Assembly (NCBI GenBank): GCA_020161455.1
Contig: JAIUNZ010000007.1
Coordinates: forward strand, 108,527-172,526
Reading direction: 5' to 3'
Length of the DNA stretch: 64,000 bases
DNA from: Bacteroidota bacterium
GTDB lineage: Bacteria; Bacteroidota; Bacteroidia; Flavobacteriales; Flavobacteriaceae
Numbering within the stretch: the stretch's first letter is position 1; every line of letters begins with the position of its first letter. Position numbers and translations under genes: made by a program. This document shows positions 1-10,436 of this stretch, one piece after another. The notes under the pieces were generated by a model. That model did no database searches. It was not told the DNA's origin and worked only from the letters and a program-made list of their open reading frames with translations.

Positions 1-1186
1 AGAAGAAGTAATTGAACTAGACGAAAACAGAAGAAGTACGCAAAATGATTTAGACAATACTTTAGCTGAAGCCAACAAATTATCATCTGCCATAGGCGAA
101 ATGATGAAAAACGGCGAAAAAGCAAAAGCAGAAATATTAAAGTTAAAAACATCACAATTGAAAGAAACCAGCAAGGACCTTTCTGAAAAAGTAGATGGTT
201 TTGCTGCTGAATTGTTACAAAGAATGTATTTGTTGCCAAATCTTCCGGCAGAAATTGTTCCTGTTGGTAAAACTCCTGAAGAAAATTTGAACGTTTTTGA
301 AGAAGGCGACATTCCTGTATTGCATGAAAACGCAATGCCACATTGGGATTTAGTAAAAAAATATGATATTATTGATTTTGAATTAGGTGTAAAAATCACT
401 GGCGCAGGATTTCCTGTTTATAAAGGAAAAGGTGCCAAATTGCAACGTGCTTTGATAGCCTATTTTTTAGATAAAAACACAGAAGCAGGTTATCAAGAAG
501 TACAAGTGCCCCATTTGGTAAATGAAGCTTCGGGATATGGAACGGGTCAATTGCCAGACAAAGAAGGTCAAATGTACCATGTTGGTATTGATGATTTATA
601 CTTAATTCCAACGGCTGAAGTTCCAGTAACCAATTTATTTCGCGATGTGATTTTGCAAGAAAACGAATTGCCAATCCTTTGCACAGGTTATACTCCATGT
701 TTCCGTAGAGAAGCAGGTTCGTATGGCGCACATGTTCGTGGTTTGAATCGCTTGCATCAATTTGATAAAGTAGAAATCGTTCGTATTGAACATCCTGAAA
801 AATCGTATGAAGCTCTGGACGGCATGGTTGAACACGTAAAAAACATTATGCGCGAATTGAAATTACCTTTCCGAATTTTAAGACTTTGTGGTGGTGATAT
901 GAGTTTTGCTTCGGCATTGACTTATGATTTTGAAGTATTTTCTACAGCGCAAGATCGTTGGTTAGAAATTAGTTCAGTTTCTAATTTTGAAACTTTTCAA
1001 GCCAATCGATTGAAATTGCGTTTCAAAGGAAAAGACGGAAAAACCCAATTGGCACATACATTAAATGGAAGTTCATTAGCGTTGCCAAGAGTTCTTGCTG
1101 GAATATTAGAAAATTATCAAACACCAGAAGGAATTGTAATTCCTGAGGTTTTACGACCATATACTGGTTTCGATATTATTAACTAA
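1..1186 (+). CDS. serS: Seryl-tRNA synthetase, 5' end outside the window
   Basis: Cytoplasmic class II synthetase that charges tRNA-Ser. The frame is open from base 2, with no start codon needed before base 101, so the gene begins upstream and about 60 N-terminal residues are missing. The visible N-terminus is the charged coiled-coil arm (residues such as DENRRSTQNDL), which in this family contacts the tRNA-Ser variable arm. Motif 2 (CFRREAGSYGAH) begins near base 698. Motif 3 (LNGSSLALPRVLAG followed by the typical end EVLRPYTGF) lies near bases 1060-1175. The ATG at 101 is internal to the arm and is not the start. A strong terminator follows directly. The family is certain. Confidence 0.97.
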   Translation, partial: EEVIELDENRRSTQNDLDNTLAEANKLSSAIGEMMKNGEKAKAEILKLKTSQLKETSKDLSEKVDGFAAELLQRMYLLPNLPAEIVPVGKTPEENLNVFEEGDIPVLHENAMPHWDLVKKYDIIDFELGVKITGAGFPVYKGKGAKLQRALIAYFLDKNTEAGYQEVQVPHLVNEASGYGTGQLPDKEGQMYHVGIDDLYLIPTAEVPVTNLFRDVILQENELPILCTGYTPCFRREAGSYGAHVRGLNRLHQFDKVEIVRIEHPEKSYEALDGMVEHVKNIMRELKLPFRILRLCGGDMSFASALTYDFEVFSTAQDRWLEISSVSNFETFQANRLKLRFKGKDGKTQLAHTLNGSSLALPRVLAGILENYQTPEGIVIPEVLRPYTGFDIIN

Positions 1187-1203
1187 AACGTTAATCTTCC
1201 TTA

Positions 1204-1254
1204 AACAATGCACTAAATTGACACAAAAAACGTTACTTTAGTGCATTGTTTTTT
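1204..1254 (+). terminator. Rho-independent terminator after serS
   Basis: A perfect 14-bp inverted repeat (AACAATGCACTAAA, 1204-1217, with its complement at 1237-1250) encloses a 19-nt loop and is followed by a run of T. It sits 18 bases after the serS stop and 12 bases before the next gene, so serS and the TPR gene are probably transcribed separately. Confidence 0.85.
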
Positions 1255-1265
1255 ATCTCCATTAC

Positions 1266-3044
1266 ATGAAAAAATTTTTTATTGTTCTGTTTCTTTTTCT
1301 AACCATTTGTGCAAAAGCACAAAATGAACAGTTGGCGAACAATTATTTTGACCGTGGCGAATTTGAAAAAGCTTTGGTGTCCTACGAAGAATTACTAAAA
1401 ATGCAAGTTGGAAATTCCAATTATTTTCAACGTGTTGTAGAATGTTATCAGCAACTAGAACAATATGACAAGGCGGAAAAAGCACTTCAAGAACGATTGG
1501 ACAAATACCGTCAAAGCAATCTTTTAGTTGAATTGGGTTATAACTATCAATTGCAAAAGAATAATGAAAAAGCTACTAAATATTATGACCAAGCTATTGA
1601 AAAAATAAAAATCAATGCTAACGAAGTTTACGGAATTGCTTATGTTTTTGAACGAAAATCTTTGATAGATTATGCATTGCTAGCATATCAAACGGCATTG
1701 GAAAAAGAACCAAAAATGAGTTTTAATTTTCAAATGGCAGTACTTTATGGACAAAAAGGGAATACCGATTTGATGATTGAAACCTTTCTTGCCGAAGGTT
1801 TTCAAAACCCTCAAAACCTTCCAATTATTCAAAATCAGCTATCCCGATTTATGACGGAAGACACAGATGAGAATTTCAATAATACACTTCGAAAAGCACT
1901 ACTTCTTCGAACCCAAAAATCACAAGATTTATTTTGGAACGATTTTTTAAGTTGGTATTATGTGCAATTAAAAGAATATAGCAAAGCTTTTATTCAGCAA
2001 AAAGCGATTTATAAACGAAATCCGGAATCGTTTTCTAATATTGTGAATTTAGCCGAAATGGCTATAGACGATAAAGATTCGGAAGCTGCTAAAGAAATCT
2101 TGATTTTTGTTTTAGACAATACCAATAATTTAGATTTGTTAATTCAAGCACATTCTTATTTGGTTGAAATGAAAATTGATATTGCAACCGAAAAAGACTA
2201 TCCAGCAATTACCCAAGAATTGGATGTGTTGATTAAACAATTTGGCGTTAGTCCATATACTTTATCATTATTAAAATTGGATGCTAATTTTTCAGCCTTT
2301 CATTTAAAAGACACCGAAAAAGCCAAAACGATTTTAAAAAATGCCATGGACATGCCGTTGAATAAATACCAATTGGCAGAAGTAAAAATGGATTTGGCAG
2401 ATATTTTATTGTTTGAAGAAAAATTCAACCAAGCCTTGATTTATTATTCTCAAATAGAAAATGATTTAAGCGGCGATGTTATTGGTCAAGAAGCGAGTTT
2501 AAAAACGGCAAAAACCAGTTATTACAAAGCTGATTTTAAATGGGCATCGCATCAACTAAAAGTTTTAAAATCGGCCTCCACTCAGTTAATTGCCAATGAT
2601 GCGTTGGATTTGTTTTTATTGATTAGCGACAACACCGTAGAAGATTCTACACAAGTAGCTTTGAAGCAATTTTCTCGTGGTGATTTTCTGTTGTATCAAA
2701 ATAAAAAACAAGACGCATTATCCCAATTTCAATTGATTTTAAAAGAACATAAAGGGGAAGAAATTGAAGCCGTGACATTACTCCGAATTGGAAAAATCTA
2801 TGAAAAACAAGGCGATTATACTAAAGCCTTAGAAAATTACAATGAAATAATCACTAATCATAAAGATGGGATTTATATTGATGAAGCTTTATACTATTCG
2901 GCTGAGATATATAATTTAATACTCAATGATGCTGAAAAAGCCAAACCACTTTATGAAGAAATGATTTTCAAGCATGAAGACAGTATTTACTACGTTGATA
3001 GCAGGAAGAAATACAGGCAATTGCGTGGCGATTCTACTATGTAG
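1266..3044 (+). CDS. Exported tetratricopeptide repeat protein
   Basis: A 592-residue protein starting with a clear signal peptide (MKKFFIVLFLFLTICAKAQ, cleavage near residue 19), so it is exported to the periplasm or outer membrane side. The rest is rich in TPR-like helix pairs. Examples are the segment around residues 20-60 (NYFDRGEFEKALVSYEELL), a second block near 90-150, and a cluster at the C-terminus (around 505-590, with GDYTKALENYNEII and AEKAKPLYEEM). TPR proteins mediate protein-protein contacts; the partner cannot be read from the sequence. It is separated from serS by a terminator and from the next gene by a 142-bp repeat-bearing spacer. Confidence 0.9.
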   Translation: MKKFFIVLFLFLTICAKAQNEQLANNYFDRGEFEKALVSYEELLKMQVGNSNYFQRVVECYQQLEQYDKAEKALQERLDKYRQSNLLVELGYNYQLQKNNEKATKYYDQAIEKIKINANEVYGIAYVFERKSLIDYALLAYQTALEKEPKMSFNFQMAVLYGQKGNTDLMIETFLAEGFQNPQNLPIIQNQLSRFMTEDTDENFNNTLRKALLLRTQKSQDLFWNDFLSWYYVQLKEYSKAFIQQKAIYKRNPESFSNIVNLAEMAIDDKDSEAAKEILIFVLDNTNNLDLLIQAHSYLVEMKIDIATEKDYPAITQELDVLIKQFGVSPYTLSLLKLDANFSAFHLKDTEKAKTILKNAMDMPLNKYQLAEVKMDLADILLFEEKFNQALIYYSQIENDLSGDVIGQEASLKTAKTSYYKADFKWASHQLKVLKSASTQLIANDALDLFLLISDNTVEDSTQVALKQFSRGDFLLYQNKKQDALSQFQLILKEHKGEEIEAVTLLRIGKIYEKQGDYTKALENYNEIITNHKDGIYIDEALYYSAEIYNLILNDAEKAKPLYEEMIFKHEDSIYYVDSRKKYRQLRGDSTM

Positions 3045-3048
3045 TTGT

Positions 3049-3143
3049 CAGTTTTGTTACACTGAGCACAATCGAAGTACAGAAATGAGTGTTCAGTGAG
3101 CAGTTGCAGTAGGCAGTTTTGTCACACTGAGTGCAGTCGAAGT
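3049..3143. repeat. Pair of 30-bp intergenic repeats
   Basis: Two copies of a 30-bp element (3049-3078 and 3114-3143) are spaced 65 bp apart and differ at four positions. The shared core is CACTGAG..CA.TCGAAGT. They lie in the spacer between the TPR gene and the DUF4286 gene. Such TCGAAGT-ending elements are common in flavobacterial intergenic DNA as I recall; that they are dispersed in this genome is an inference. Confidence 0.7.
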
Positions 3144-3186
3144 GCTAAATAGGAAATAATATCTAAACTTTAATATCTAAAATTAC

Positions 3187-3498
3187 ATGATTATATATAA
3201 TGTTACCATCAATATACACGAAAGCGTTCACGACCAATGGATGATTTGGATGCATCACAAACACATTCACGATGTATTAAATACTGGAAAATTTACTTCA
3301 GCACGAATGGTTCGGGTTTTAGTAGATGAAGAAATGGGCGGAATGACCTATGCAGTACAATTTACAACTGATTGCAAAGAAACGCTACAAAAATATTACG
3401 ACGAAGATGCACCAAAACTTCGAGAAGAAGGAATGCAATTATTCGGTGAAAAAATGTTGGCATTCAGAACTGAATTAGAATTGATTTCGGAATATTAA
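3187..3498 (+). CDS. DUF4286 family protein
   Basis: A 103-residue soluble protein matching DUF4286, a small Bacteroidetes family. Recognisable features are the opening MIIYNVTINIHESVHDQW, the WMHHKHI segment at about residues 21-27, and the end EKMLAFRTELELI. The fold is probably a ferredoxin-like alpha/beta dimer, by analogy only. No catalytic residues are evident and no function is known. It precedes rsmA by 33 bp and is probably co-transcribed with rsmA and mgtE. Confidence 0.85.
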   Translation: MIIYNVTINIHESVHDQWMIWMHHKHIHDVLNTGKFTSARMVRVLVDEEMGGMTYAVQFTTDCKETLQKYYDEDAPKLREEGMQLFGEKMLAFRTELELISEY

Positions 3499-3531
3499 TT
3501 TCCATTTTCTTGAAAAAACAAATCACATAAC

Positions 3532-4308
3532 ATGCAAGTAAAAGCCAAAAAACACCTTGGGCAACATTTTTTAACCGACGAAAGCATAGCGAAAAACATA
3601 GCCGATACTTTGTCCTTTTCGGGCTATGAAACCGTTTTGGAAATTGGTCCAGGAATGGGTGTTTTGACCAAATATATTTTGGAAAAAGAAATTGATACTT
3701 ACGTGATTGAAATCGACACCGAATCAGTATCCTATTTGGATTCACATTATCCAAAACTGCATAACAAAATAATTTCTAAAGACTTTTTAAAATACAACAT
3801 CAACGAAGTTTTGGAAGGGAAACCTTTTGCTATCATCGGCAATTTTCCTTATAATATTTCTACACAAATTGTTTTCAAATGTTTAGAAATGCGAAATCAA
3901 GTTCCAGAGTTTTCTGGAATGTTTCAAAAAGAAGTAGCCGAACGAATTTGCTCTAAAAAAGGAAATAAAGTGTATGGAATTCTTTCCGTTTTGTCGCAAG
4001 CATTTTATGATGTAGAGTATCTTTTTACAGTGGAGCCAGAAGTTTTCAATCCGCCACCAAAGGTGAAATCAGGTGTAATGCGCATGAGAAGAAAAGAAGA
4101 TTTCTCGTTACCTTGTGATGAAAAATTATTTTTTAATGTAGTAAAAACAGGTTTTAATCAACGTAGAAAAACGCTTAGAAATAGTTTAAAATCATTTCAA
4201 TTATCAGATAATTTAAAAGAAGATACTATCTTTGACCTTCGTCCAGAACAGTTATCTGTAGAACAGTTTGTTGAAATCACACAAAAAATAGCCGCCAATG
4301 CAGTTTAA
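3532..4308 (+). CDS. rsmA: 16S rRNA dimethyladenosine transferase
   Basis: The KsgA/RsmA enzyme that dimethylates two adjacent adenines in helix 45 of 16S rRNA using S-adenosylmethionine, late in 30S assembly. The 258-residue length is typical. Visible motifs are the family opening [11 protein letters not shown] (6-16), SAM motif [11 protein letters not shown] (35-44), the catalytic NFPY (104-107, in the variant with F as second residue), and [10 protein letters not shown] toward the C-terminal rRNA-binding helical domain. Its last 11 bases overlap the start of mgtE, so the two are translationally coupled. Confidence 0.97.
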   Translation: MQVKAKKHLGQHFLTDESIAKNIADTLSFSGYETVLEIGPGMGVLTKYILEKEIDTYVIEIDTESVSYLDSHYPKLHNKIISKDFLKYNINEVLEGKPFAIIGNFPYNISTQIVFKCLEMRNQVPEFSGMFQKEVAERICSKKGNKVYGILSVLSQAFYDVEYLFTVEPEVFNPPPKVKSGVMRMRRKEDFSLPCDEKLFFNVVKTGFNQRRKTLRNSLKSFQLSDNLKEDTIFDLRPEQLSVEQFVEITQKIAANAV

Positions 4309-5650
4309 AATCAGCAAAGAATTAATAGAACAAATTGAGCAACTCATTCTAGTCAAAAACGACCAAGAATTAGAATTGTTGCTTAATGATATGCACCATG
4401 CTGATATTGCTGAGATTTTTGATGAAATAAGTATTGATGATGCTACTTATGTTTTCCGTATTCTTGATAGTGAGAAAACAGCAGAAATTCTTCTTGAACT
4501 TGAAGAAGATGTTCGTGAAAAAATTCTACGTGGCCTTTCTGCCAAAGAAATTGCAGAAGAACTTGACGAATTAGACACCGATGATGCTGCAGACATCATC
4601 AATGAATTACCAGAAAGCAAAAAAGAGCAGGTAATTTCGGAATTAGAAGATTTAGAACACGCCAAAGACATTGTTGATCTTTTGCGTTATGACGAAGATT
4701 CTGCTGGTGGTTTGATGGGAAAAGAGTTGGTAAAAGTTAATGAAAACTGGAACGTATTGACTTGTGTAAAAGAAATGCGCATTCAAGCCGAAAACGTTAC
4801 ACGTGTTCATTCCATTTATGTTGTTGATGATGAAAATCGGCTAAAAGGAAGACTTTCTTTAAAAGATTTATTAACTACATCTACCAAAACACCTATTAGC
4901 GAAGTTTACATCCCAAAAGTTGATTCAGTAAAAGTAAACATGCCAAGTGTTGATGTGGCTCGAATTATGCAGAAATACGATTTGGAAGCCATTCCAGTTG
5001 TAGATGAAATGGGAAGATTAGTAGGTAGAATTACTATTGATGATATTGTTGACGTAATCAAAGAAGAAGCCGATAAGGATTACCAGTTGGCTGCTGGTAT
5101 TTCGCAAGATGTTGAAGCAGACGACAGCATCATTGAGTTAACAAAAGCGCGATTGCCTTGGTTGGTTTTAGCACTTTGCGGTGGATTTATATCTGTAGAA
5201 ATGCTTGGCTTATTTGGCGGAGCAATGGAAAAACATGGCGAATTATTTTTCTTTACACCACTAATTGCTGCAATGGCTGGAAATGTTGGTGTTCAATCTT
5301 CGGCCATTATTGTTCAAGGTTTGGCAAATCAATCTATAAGTGGTTCTATTGTGAATCGACTATTAAAGGAAATTTCTTTAGCTTTATTAAACGGTGTTAT
5401 TCTAGCAACCATTCTTTTTATTGGTAGTCATTTTATTCTTGGAGTTGATCCAAAAATTGGGATGATTGTAACTATTGCTTTAATTTCGGTTATTATTATT
5501 GCTTCATTAATTGGCACATTTATACCTTTGATATTGAATAAATTTGGAATAGACCCAGCATTAGCAACTGGTCCGTTTATTACCACAAGTAATGATATTT
5601 GTGGAATTTTAATTTATTTTTCAATTGCTAAAATCATTCTAGGTTTTTAG
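4298..5650 (+). CDS. mgtE: Magnesium transporter MgtE
   Basis: A 450-residue inner-membrane Mg2+ channel/transporter. Domain order is an acidic N-terminal MgtE domain (about 1-125, rich in [11 protein letters not shown]-type repeats), two CBS domains (about 130-255, with [15 protein letters not shown] and [13 protein letters not shown]) and a C-terminal membrane domain with about five helices (about 280-450). The N and CBS domains sense cytoplasmic Mg2+ in this family and close the pore at high Mg2+. The pore-region segment [10 protein letters not shown] is intact. The start overlaps rsmA by 11 bp and a bidirectional terminator follows. Confidence 0.95.
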   Translation: MQFKISKELIEQIEQLILVKNDQELELLLNDMHHADIAEIFDEISIDDATYVFRILDSEKTAEILLELEEDVREKILRGLSAKEIAEELDELDTDDAADIINELPESKKEQVISELEDLEHAKDIVDLLRYDEDSAGGLMGKELVKVNENWNVLTCVKEMRIQAENVTRVHSIYVVDDENRLKGRLSLKDLLTTSTKTPISEVYIPKVDSVKVNMPSVDVARIMQKYDLEAIPVVDEMGRLVGRITIDDIVDVIKEEADKDYQLAAGISQDVEADDSIIELTKARLPWLVLALCGGFISVEMLGLFGGAMEKHGELFFFTPLIAAMAGNVGVQSSAIIVQGLANQSISGSIVNRLLKEISLALLNGVILATILFIGSHFILGVDPKIGMIVTIALISVIIIASLIGTFIPLILNKFGIDPALATGPFITTSNDICGILIYFSIAKIILGF

Positions 5651-5666
5651 ATTTCATTTTAGAAAT

Positions 5667-5706
5667 AAAAAAAGTCATTAAGAACTTCTCTCAACGACTT
5701 TTTTTT
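5667..5706. terminator. Bidirectional terminator between mgtE and nuoN
   Basis: A hairpin with an A-tract on the left (5667-5673) and a T-tract on the right (5699-5706) around the arms GTCATT and AACGAC, with one G-T pair. It is placed to stop transcription of mgtE on the plus strand and of the nuo operon on the minus strand. Confidence 0.8.
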
Positions 5707-5726
5707 GTAGTGTGATGATTGTAAAA

Positions 5727-7103
5727 TTACATCAAGTTTAATACCAAAGAAGGATTAACACCAATGATAATATTTAGTATAATTGCTAGTACAGCAACAA
5801 TCGTATAAACAAGTGAAATAGACTCTTTTTCAGCAGTTGCTTCTTTGGTGTACATTGCTAAAATAAGTTTGAAATAATAACCGATACTAATAATTGAATT
5901 AATTACAGCCACAATTACAATAGCAATAAATCCTGATTTTATAGTATCTGTAAACAACATAAACTTGGCAAAAAATCCAGAGAAAATTGGAATTCCAGCC
6001 ATGGAAAGTAATGATGCCGTCAAAGCAGCTGCCATTAGTGGGTTTGTTTTTCCTAAGCCATTAAAGTTAAAAATAGCTTCGTCTTCTTTGTTTTTAGTAA
6101 CATGAATTATTACGGCAAAAGCAGCAATTCCTGCTAAACCATAAGCAAAAGTATAGTACAATAGATTGTTAGCTGCGGTTGCCATTGTCAATAGAGTCAT
6201 TAGCATAAATCCAGCATGTGATATTCCCGAAAAAGCTAACATTCTTTTTACATTTTTTTGTCGTAATGCCATAATATTTCCAACTGTCATCGACAAAATG
6301 GAAATTATCAGTATTAGTATTTCAACTTTTGGCGGTATAGATGTAAGCAATCCATTTAAAAGTTTGAAAAGAGTAGCCATTGCTACAACTTTTACCAAAG
6401 TACTCATCGTAGCTGTAATTAACGTTGGAGAACCTTCATATACATCGGGTGCCCAAAAATGGAATGGAACAGCTGCAATTTTAAATAGCATACCAATTAT
6501 CATTAAAGCTATTCCAATAGGAAACCAAACAGGCAAACCTATACCTTGCGACAAATCGTGTATTTCAACCATATCAAAATAACCCGTTGCACCATATATT
6601 AAGCAAATTCCAAAAAGAATAATTCCTGATGCAAACGAACCCATCAAGAAATATTTCATACCAGCTTCGTTACTTTTAATGTTTAATCTATTGCTAGCGG
6701 CTAAAATATATAATGAAATAGACAATACTTCAATTCCTAAAAAGAACATAGCCAAATTCGTAAAAGAAACCATAGCAACGGCTCCAGTTAAAAGAAAAAT
6801 TTTGATGGCTATAAAATCTGAAAATTTTGTTGGGTGTTCTTTGTAATAATCATTACTCATGACTAAAATAAAGATAGTGAGAATGATAAACAATGAAATG
6901 AATGCTTTTGAAAAACCAGTAGAAGCAATCATCGTAATGTATCTTGCGTCTAACGAATCTGAAATTGACCAAAAATTTAGAGTAATTCCAAGGATGGCAA
7001 GTAAACCAATTACAGAAACTGGAACTAGTATTTTTCTAAGATTGAAAATTTCTGCTACTAAACAAAAAATTCCTAAGGATGCTATTGCTATTAATACTTG
7101 CAT
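5727..7103 (-). CDS. nuoN: NADH-quinone oxidoreductase subunit N
   Basis: A 458-residue antiporter-like membrane subunit of respiratory complex I and one of three paralogous proton-pumping subunits (L, M, N). The sequence is almost wholly hydrophobic with about 13-14 predicted helices. It carries the conserved Lys/Glu-bearing segments of the proton_antipo_M family, including FHFWAPDVYEGSPTLITA in the middle and LSMAGIPIFSGFFAKF later. It is the last gene of the operon, one base after the nuoM stop, and is followed by a terminator. Confidence 0.95.
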   Translation of the reverse strand: MQVLIAIASLGIFCLVAEIFNLRKILVPVSVIGLLAILGITLNFWSISDSLDARYITMIASTGFSKAFISLFIILTIFILVMSNDYYKEHPTKFSDFIAIKIFLLTGAVAMVSFTNLAMFFLGIEVLSISLYILAASNRLNIKSNEAGMKYFLMGSFASGIILFGICLIYGATGYFDMVEIHDLSQGIGLPVWFPIGIALMIIGMLFKIAAVPFHFWAPDVYEGSPTLITATMSTLVKVVAMATLFKLLNGLLTSIPPKVEILILIISILSMTVGNIMALRQKNVKRMLAFSGISHAGFMLMTLLTMATAANNLLYYTFAYGLAGIAAFAVIIHVTKNKEDEAIFNFNGLGKTNPLMAAALTASLLSMAGIPIFSGFFAKFMLFTDTIKSGFIAIVIVAVINSIISIGYYFKLILAMYTKEATAEKESISLVYTIVAVLAIILNIIIGVNPSLVLNLM

Positions 7104-7104
7104 T

Positions 7105-8544
7105 TTATGATCTATTTATTACGGTCAAAATATTTTGAATTGCCGGATTTACTAATTCGTTAATTGGTTTTGGATACAATCCAAAGAACAATAGGAAGCC
7201 AATGATAGTAACAAAAACAATGGTTTCATTTAGAGTAACATCAGCAAAAACTTTAGTATTGGTGTCGCCTAACATTACATTTTGAAACATTTTTAACATA
7301 TAATAAGCACCAAGAATTATGGTTGTTCCGCCAAACACTGCAAACCAAATATTGATTTGACTCAAACTATATAAAACAGTAAACTCTCCAACAAAATTGT
7401 ATGTTCCTGGTAATGCAACTGATGCTAAAACCAAAATCATAAACATAGAAGTAAACTTTGAAGCTTGCGAACGAATACCACCAAGTTCATTGATTTTTCT
7501 CGTTTCAAATCTTCTGAAAATTACTTCGGCTGCAAAGAAAAGTCCAACTATTACAAAACCATGCGCAATCATTTGATAAACCGCACCGTTTAGTCCATCA
7601 GCAGTTAATGTATAACAACCTGCAGCTATTAATCCAACGTGTGCTAAGGAAGAATATGCCAATAATTTTTTCAAGTCTTTTTGACGCAATGCTACAACGG
7701 AACCATAAATTACACCAGCGACACTCACTCCAATTAAATAAGGCATGTAGGTTTTTGCGGCATCTGGTGCAATAGGCAATTGCCAACGAATAACGCTATA
7801 CAATCCCATTTTCAGCATAATTCCAGAGAGTAACATTGTTCCAACCGTTGGTGCTTTTTGATATACTTTTGCTTGCCAAGTGTGAAAAGGGATAATTGGA
7901 ATTTTGATGGCATAGGCTGCAAAAAAAGCAAAGAATATCCAAAATTGTTCTGTTTCTGATAATCGCAATTGGTATAAATCTTCAAGAATAAAACTTCCCG
8001 CTTTGGAATATAAATAAGCAAAGGCTACAAGCATAAATAACGAACCCGCTAATGTGTAGATGAAAAATTTGACTACTGCTTTTTTACGTTTTTCAGCGTC
8101 GCCATTACCCCAAATTAGGGCGATAAAGTAAATTGGGATTAAAGCCAATTCCCAGAAAACATAGTACAATAATCCATCTGCTGCAAGGAAAGTTCCTGTC
8201 ATAGAAAATGCCATGAACAATACTAATGCATAAAAGTTTTTACTATTAGTATATGAGTTTCCAAAGGAAGAAAGAATAATCAAAGGTGTTAATCCAGTAG
8301 TTAATAAAACCATTGCTAATGATAAACCATCTGCTTTTAGAGCAAATGACACATTTGGTTTTTGCATCCAACTACTCATATAGCTGATGATTTCTCCTTG
8401 GTTGAAAAGCATTAACAGATATAATGAAACAGCAAAAGCGGAAACACTGAATAGCAATGCTATTTTTGAAGCCAATTTATCACCAGATAAAAAGGTAACA
8501 ATCGAACCTGTTAAAAGTAATAGTAATAATAGAGTTACATTCAT
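7105..8544 (-). CDS. nuoM: NADH-quinone oxidoreductase subunit M
   Basis: A 479-residue integral membrane subunit of complex I, homologous to NuoL and NuoN and to Mrp antiporters. Characteristic stretches are the conserved WELALIPIYFIALIWG helix, IPFHTWQAKVYQKAPTVG and LPGTYNFVGEF near the C-terminus. It functions as a proton channel in the membrane arm. It lies 10 bases downstream of nuoL and 1 base upstream of nuoN. Confidence 0.95.
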   Translation of the reverse strand: MNVTLLLLLLLTGSIVTFLSGDKLASKIALLFSVSAFAVSLYLLMLFNQGEIISYMSSWMQKPNVSFALKADGLSLAMVLLTTGLTPLIILSSFGNSYTNSKNFYALVLFMAFSMTGTFLAADGLLYYVFWELALIPIYFIALIWGNGDAEKRKKAVVKFFIYTLAGSLFMLVAFAYLYSKAGSFILEDLYQLRLSETEQFWIFFAFFAAYAIKIPIIPFHTWQAKVYQKAPTVGTMLLSGIMLKMGLYSVIRWQLPIAPDAAKTYMPYLIGVSVAGVIYGSVVALRQKDLKKLLAYSSLAHVGLIAAGCYTLTADGLNGAVYQMIAHGFVIVGLFFAAEVIFRRFETRKINELGGIRSQASKFTSMFMILVLASVALPGTYNFVGEFTVLYSLSQINIWFAVFGGTTIILGAYYMLKMFQNVMLGDTNTKVFADVTLNETIVFVTIIGFLLFFGLYPKPINELVNPAIQNILTVINRS

Positions 8545-8554
8545 TATATAAAAA

Positions 8555-10432
8555 TTATCGAGCTATAAATAAATAAGAAATGATGGCGCAAAGTCCTAAA
8601 ACGAATGCAAAAAGATATAAACCAACGCTTCCTGTTTGAATTTTTCTACCTTGATTTGAAATGCCATTGGCTAATGTTCCCAAACTGAAAACTATTTGTC
8701 CTAATGCTGGTTCTAAAGTCGTTCTAAAGAAATTAGACAAGCCATTTAGTGGTTTTACAATTAAAAAAGTATAAAATTCATCTACATAGTATTTGTTATA
8801 AATGGTTTTATAAAATCCAACCATTTGAGTGTCTTCTTCTGGCACAAAACTTTGTTTGATGTATTTTGAATATGCCCAAATTATTGCGATAATAGCTCCT
8901 GCTAAAGCAATTCCCATTAACATAAATTCATGAGCACCTAGTTCGTGTGCTTCGTGTTTTGCAACTAAAATAGGTTCCAAGAAATGGTTCAACCACATGC
9001 TTCCTGGCAAATTAATGGCACCACCGATGGCTGCCAAAACAGCAAGGATTATTAGTGGAATAGTTATTAAACTTGGACTTTCGTGCAAATGATGTTTTTG
9101 TTCTTCGGTTCCTCTAAATTCTTTGAAGAAAGTTAAATACATTAATCGGAACATATAAAAAGCAGTCATTAGTGAAGCAACTGAAGCAACAACCCACAAT
9201 GTTGTATTATGTTCAAAAGCGGTCATTAATATTTCGTCTTTTGACCAAAATCCTGCGAATGGAAATATTCCCGAAATGGCTAACGTAGAAATCATCATGG
9301 TCCAAAAAGTGATTGGCATGTATTTTTTTAATCCACCCATATTTCGCATGTCTTGTTCGCCATGTAAAGCATGAATTACGGAACCTGAGCCTAAGAATAA
9401 ACATGCTTTAAAAAACGCATGAGTAATTACATGGAAAACAGCAACATTATAAGCTCCAAATCCTAATGCTAAAAACATTAACCCTAATTGTGAAACAGTA
9501 GAATAAGCCAATACTTTTTTGATGTCATTTTGTAATAATCCGATAGAAGCCGCAACCAAGGAAGTAACTGCCCCAACAATTGCAATTATCGATTGAACAT
9601 CTGGTGTTATGTCAAATAAGAAATTCATTCTAGTAATCATAAATATACCAGCAGTAACCATTGTAGCCGCGTGAATTAATGCCGAAACTGGCGTTGGTCC
9701 GGCCATGGCATCGGGTAACCAAGTGTAAAGTGGCAACTGTGCTGATTTTCCACAAGCACCAATGAATAAACATAAAGCAGCAACACTAAGTAGCGATGAA
9801 TTGGTTTCGCCTTTTATAACTAAAGTTTGAATTTCAGTATAGTTTAAAGTTGAAAACACATAAGCAAAAAGGAACATTCCGATTAAGAATCCTAAATCTC
9901 CAATTCGGTTCATGATGAATGCTTTTTTGGCAGCATCGTTATACGGTTGATTTTTATACCAAAACCCAATCAATAAATAGGAGCAAAGACCAACGCCTTC
10001 CCAACCGATGAACATGACCAATAAGTTATTTCCAATAACCAATGTTATCATAAAAAACACAAACAAATTCAAATACGCAAAAAACTTGTGCATGTTTTCA
10101 TCGTCGTGCATATAACTGATGGAATATAAATGAATTAACGAGCCAATTCCAGTTACAAACAGTAACCATAAAAGTGATAATTGATCTAAAAGAATTCCGA
10201 AATCCAATTTGAAATTACTTACTTGTATCCAATCAAAAAGTGAAATTTCAAATCCTTTCCCGTTTTGAATTAATTGAGTAAAAAAACAAATGCTTACTAA
10301 AAAAGAAACCACAACAGCAATTGTTCCGATGGCACCAGAAATTCCTTTGCTTACTTTTTTTCCGAAGAAAACATTAAATAGAAATCCAATAAAAGGAGAT
10401 AAGAGTAATACTAAAGCTAAATTATTTTCCAT
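8555..10432 (-). CDS. nuoL: NADH-quinone oxidoreductase subunit L
   Basis: A 625-residue distal membrane subunit of complex I, the length typical of NuoL with its extra C-terminal lateral helix. Key motifs are WEGVGLCSYLLIGFW, QLPLYTWLPDAMAGPTPVS (discontinuous-helix region) and FFKACLFLGSGSVIHA. It pumps protons and its C-terminal helix braces NuoM and NuoN in known structures. It starts 5 bases after the nuoK stop. Confidence 0.96.
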   Translation of the reverse strand: MENNLALVLLLSPFIGFLFNVFFGKKVSKGISGAIGTIAVVVSFLVSICFFTQLIQNGKGFEISLFDWIQVSNFKLDFGILLDQLSLLWLLFVTGIGSLIHLYSISYMHDDENMHKFFAYLNLFVFFMITLVIGNNLLVMFIGWEGVGLCSYLLIGFWYKNQPYNDAAKKAFIMNRIGDLGFLIGMFLFAYVFSTLNYTEIQTLVIKGETNSSLLSVAALCLFIGACGKSAQLPLYTWLPDAMAGPTPVSALIHAATMVTAGIFMITRMNFLFDITPDVQSIIAIVGAVTSLVAASIGLLQNDIKKVLAYSTVSQLGLMFLALGFGAYNVAVFHVITHAFFKACLFLGSGSVIHALHGEQDMRNMGGLKKYMPITFWTMMISTLAISGIFPFAGFWSKDEILMTAFEHNTTLWVVASVASLMTAFYMFRLMYLTFFKEFRGTEEQKHHLHESPSLITIPLIILAVLAAIGGAINLPGSMWLNHFLEPILVAKHEAHELGAHEFMLMGIALAGAIIAIIWAYSKYIKQSFVPEEDTQMVGFYKTIYNKYYVDEFYTFLIVKPLNGLSNFFRTTLEPALGQIVFSLGTLANGISNQGRKIQTGSVGLYLFAFVLGLCAIISYLFIAR

Positions 10433-10436
10433 TAAA

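Noticed and set aside
101-1186. ATG at 101 as the start of serS
   Set aside because: The frame is open to the left edge and the upstream residues fit the coiled-coil arm.
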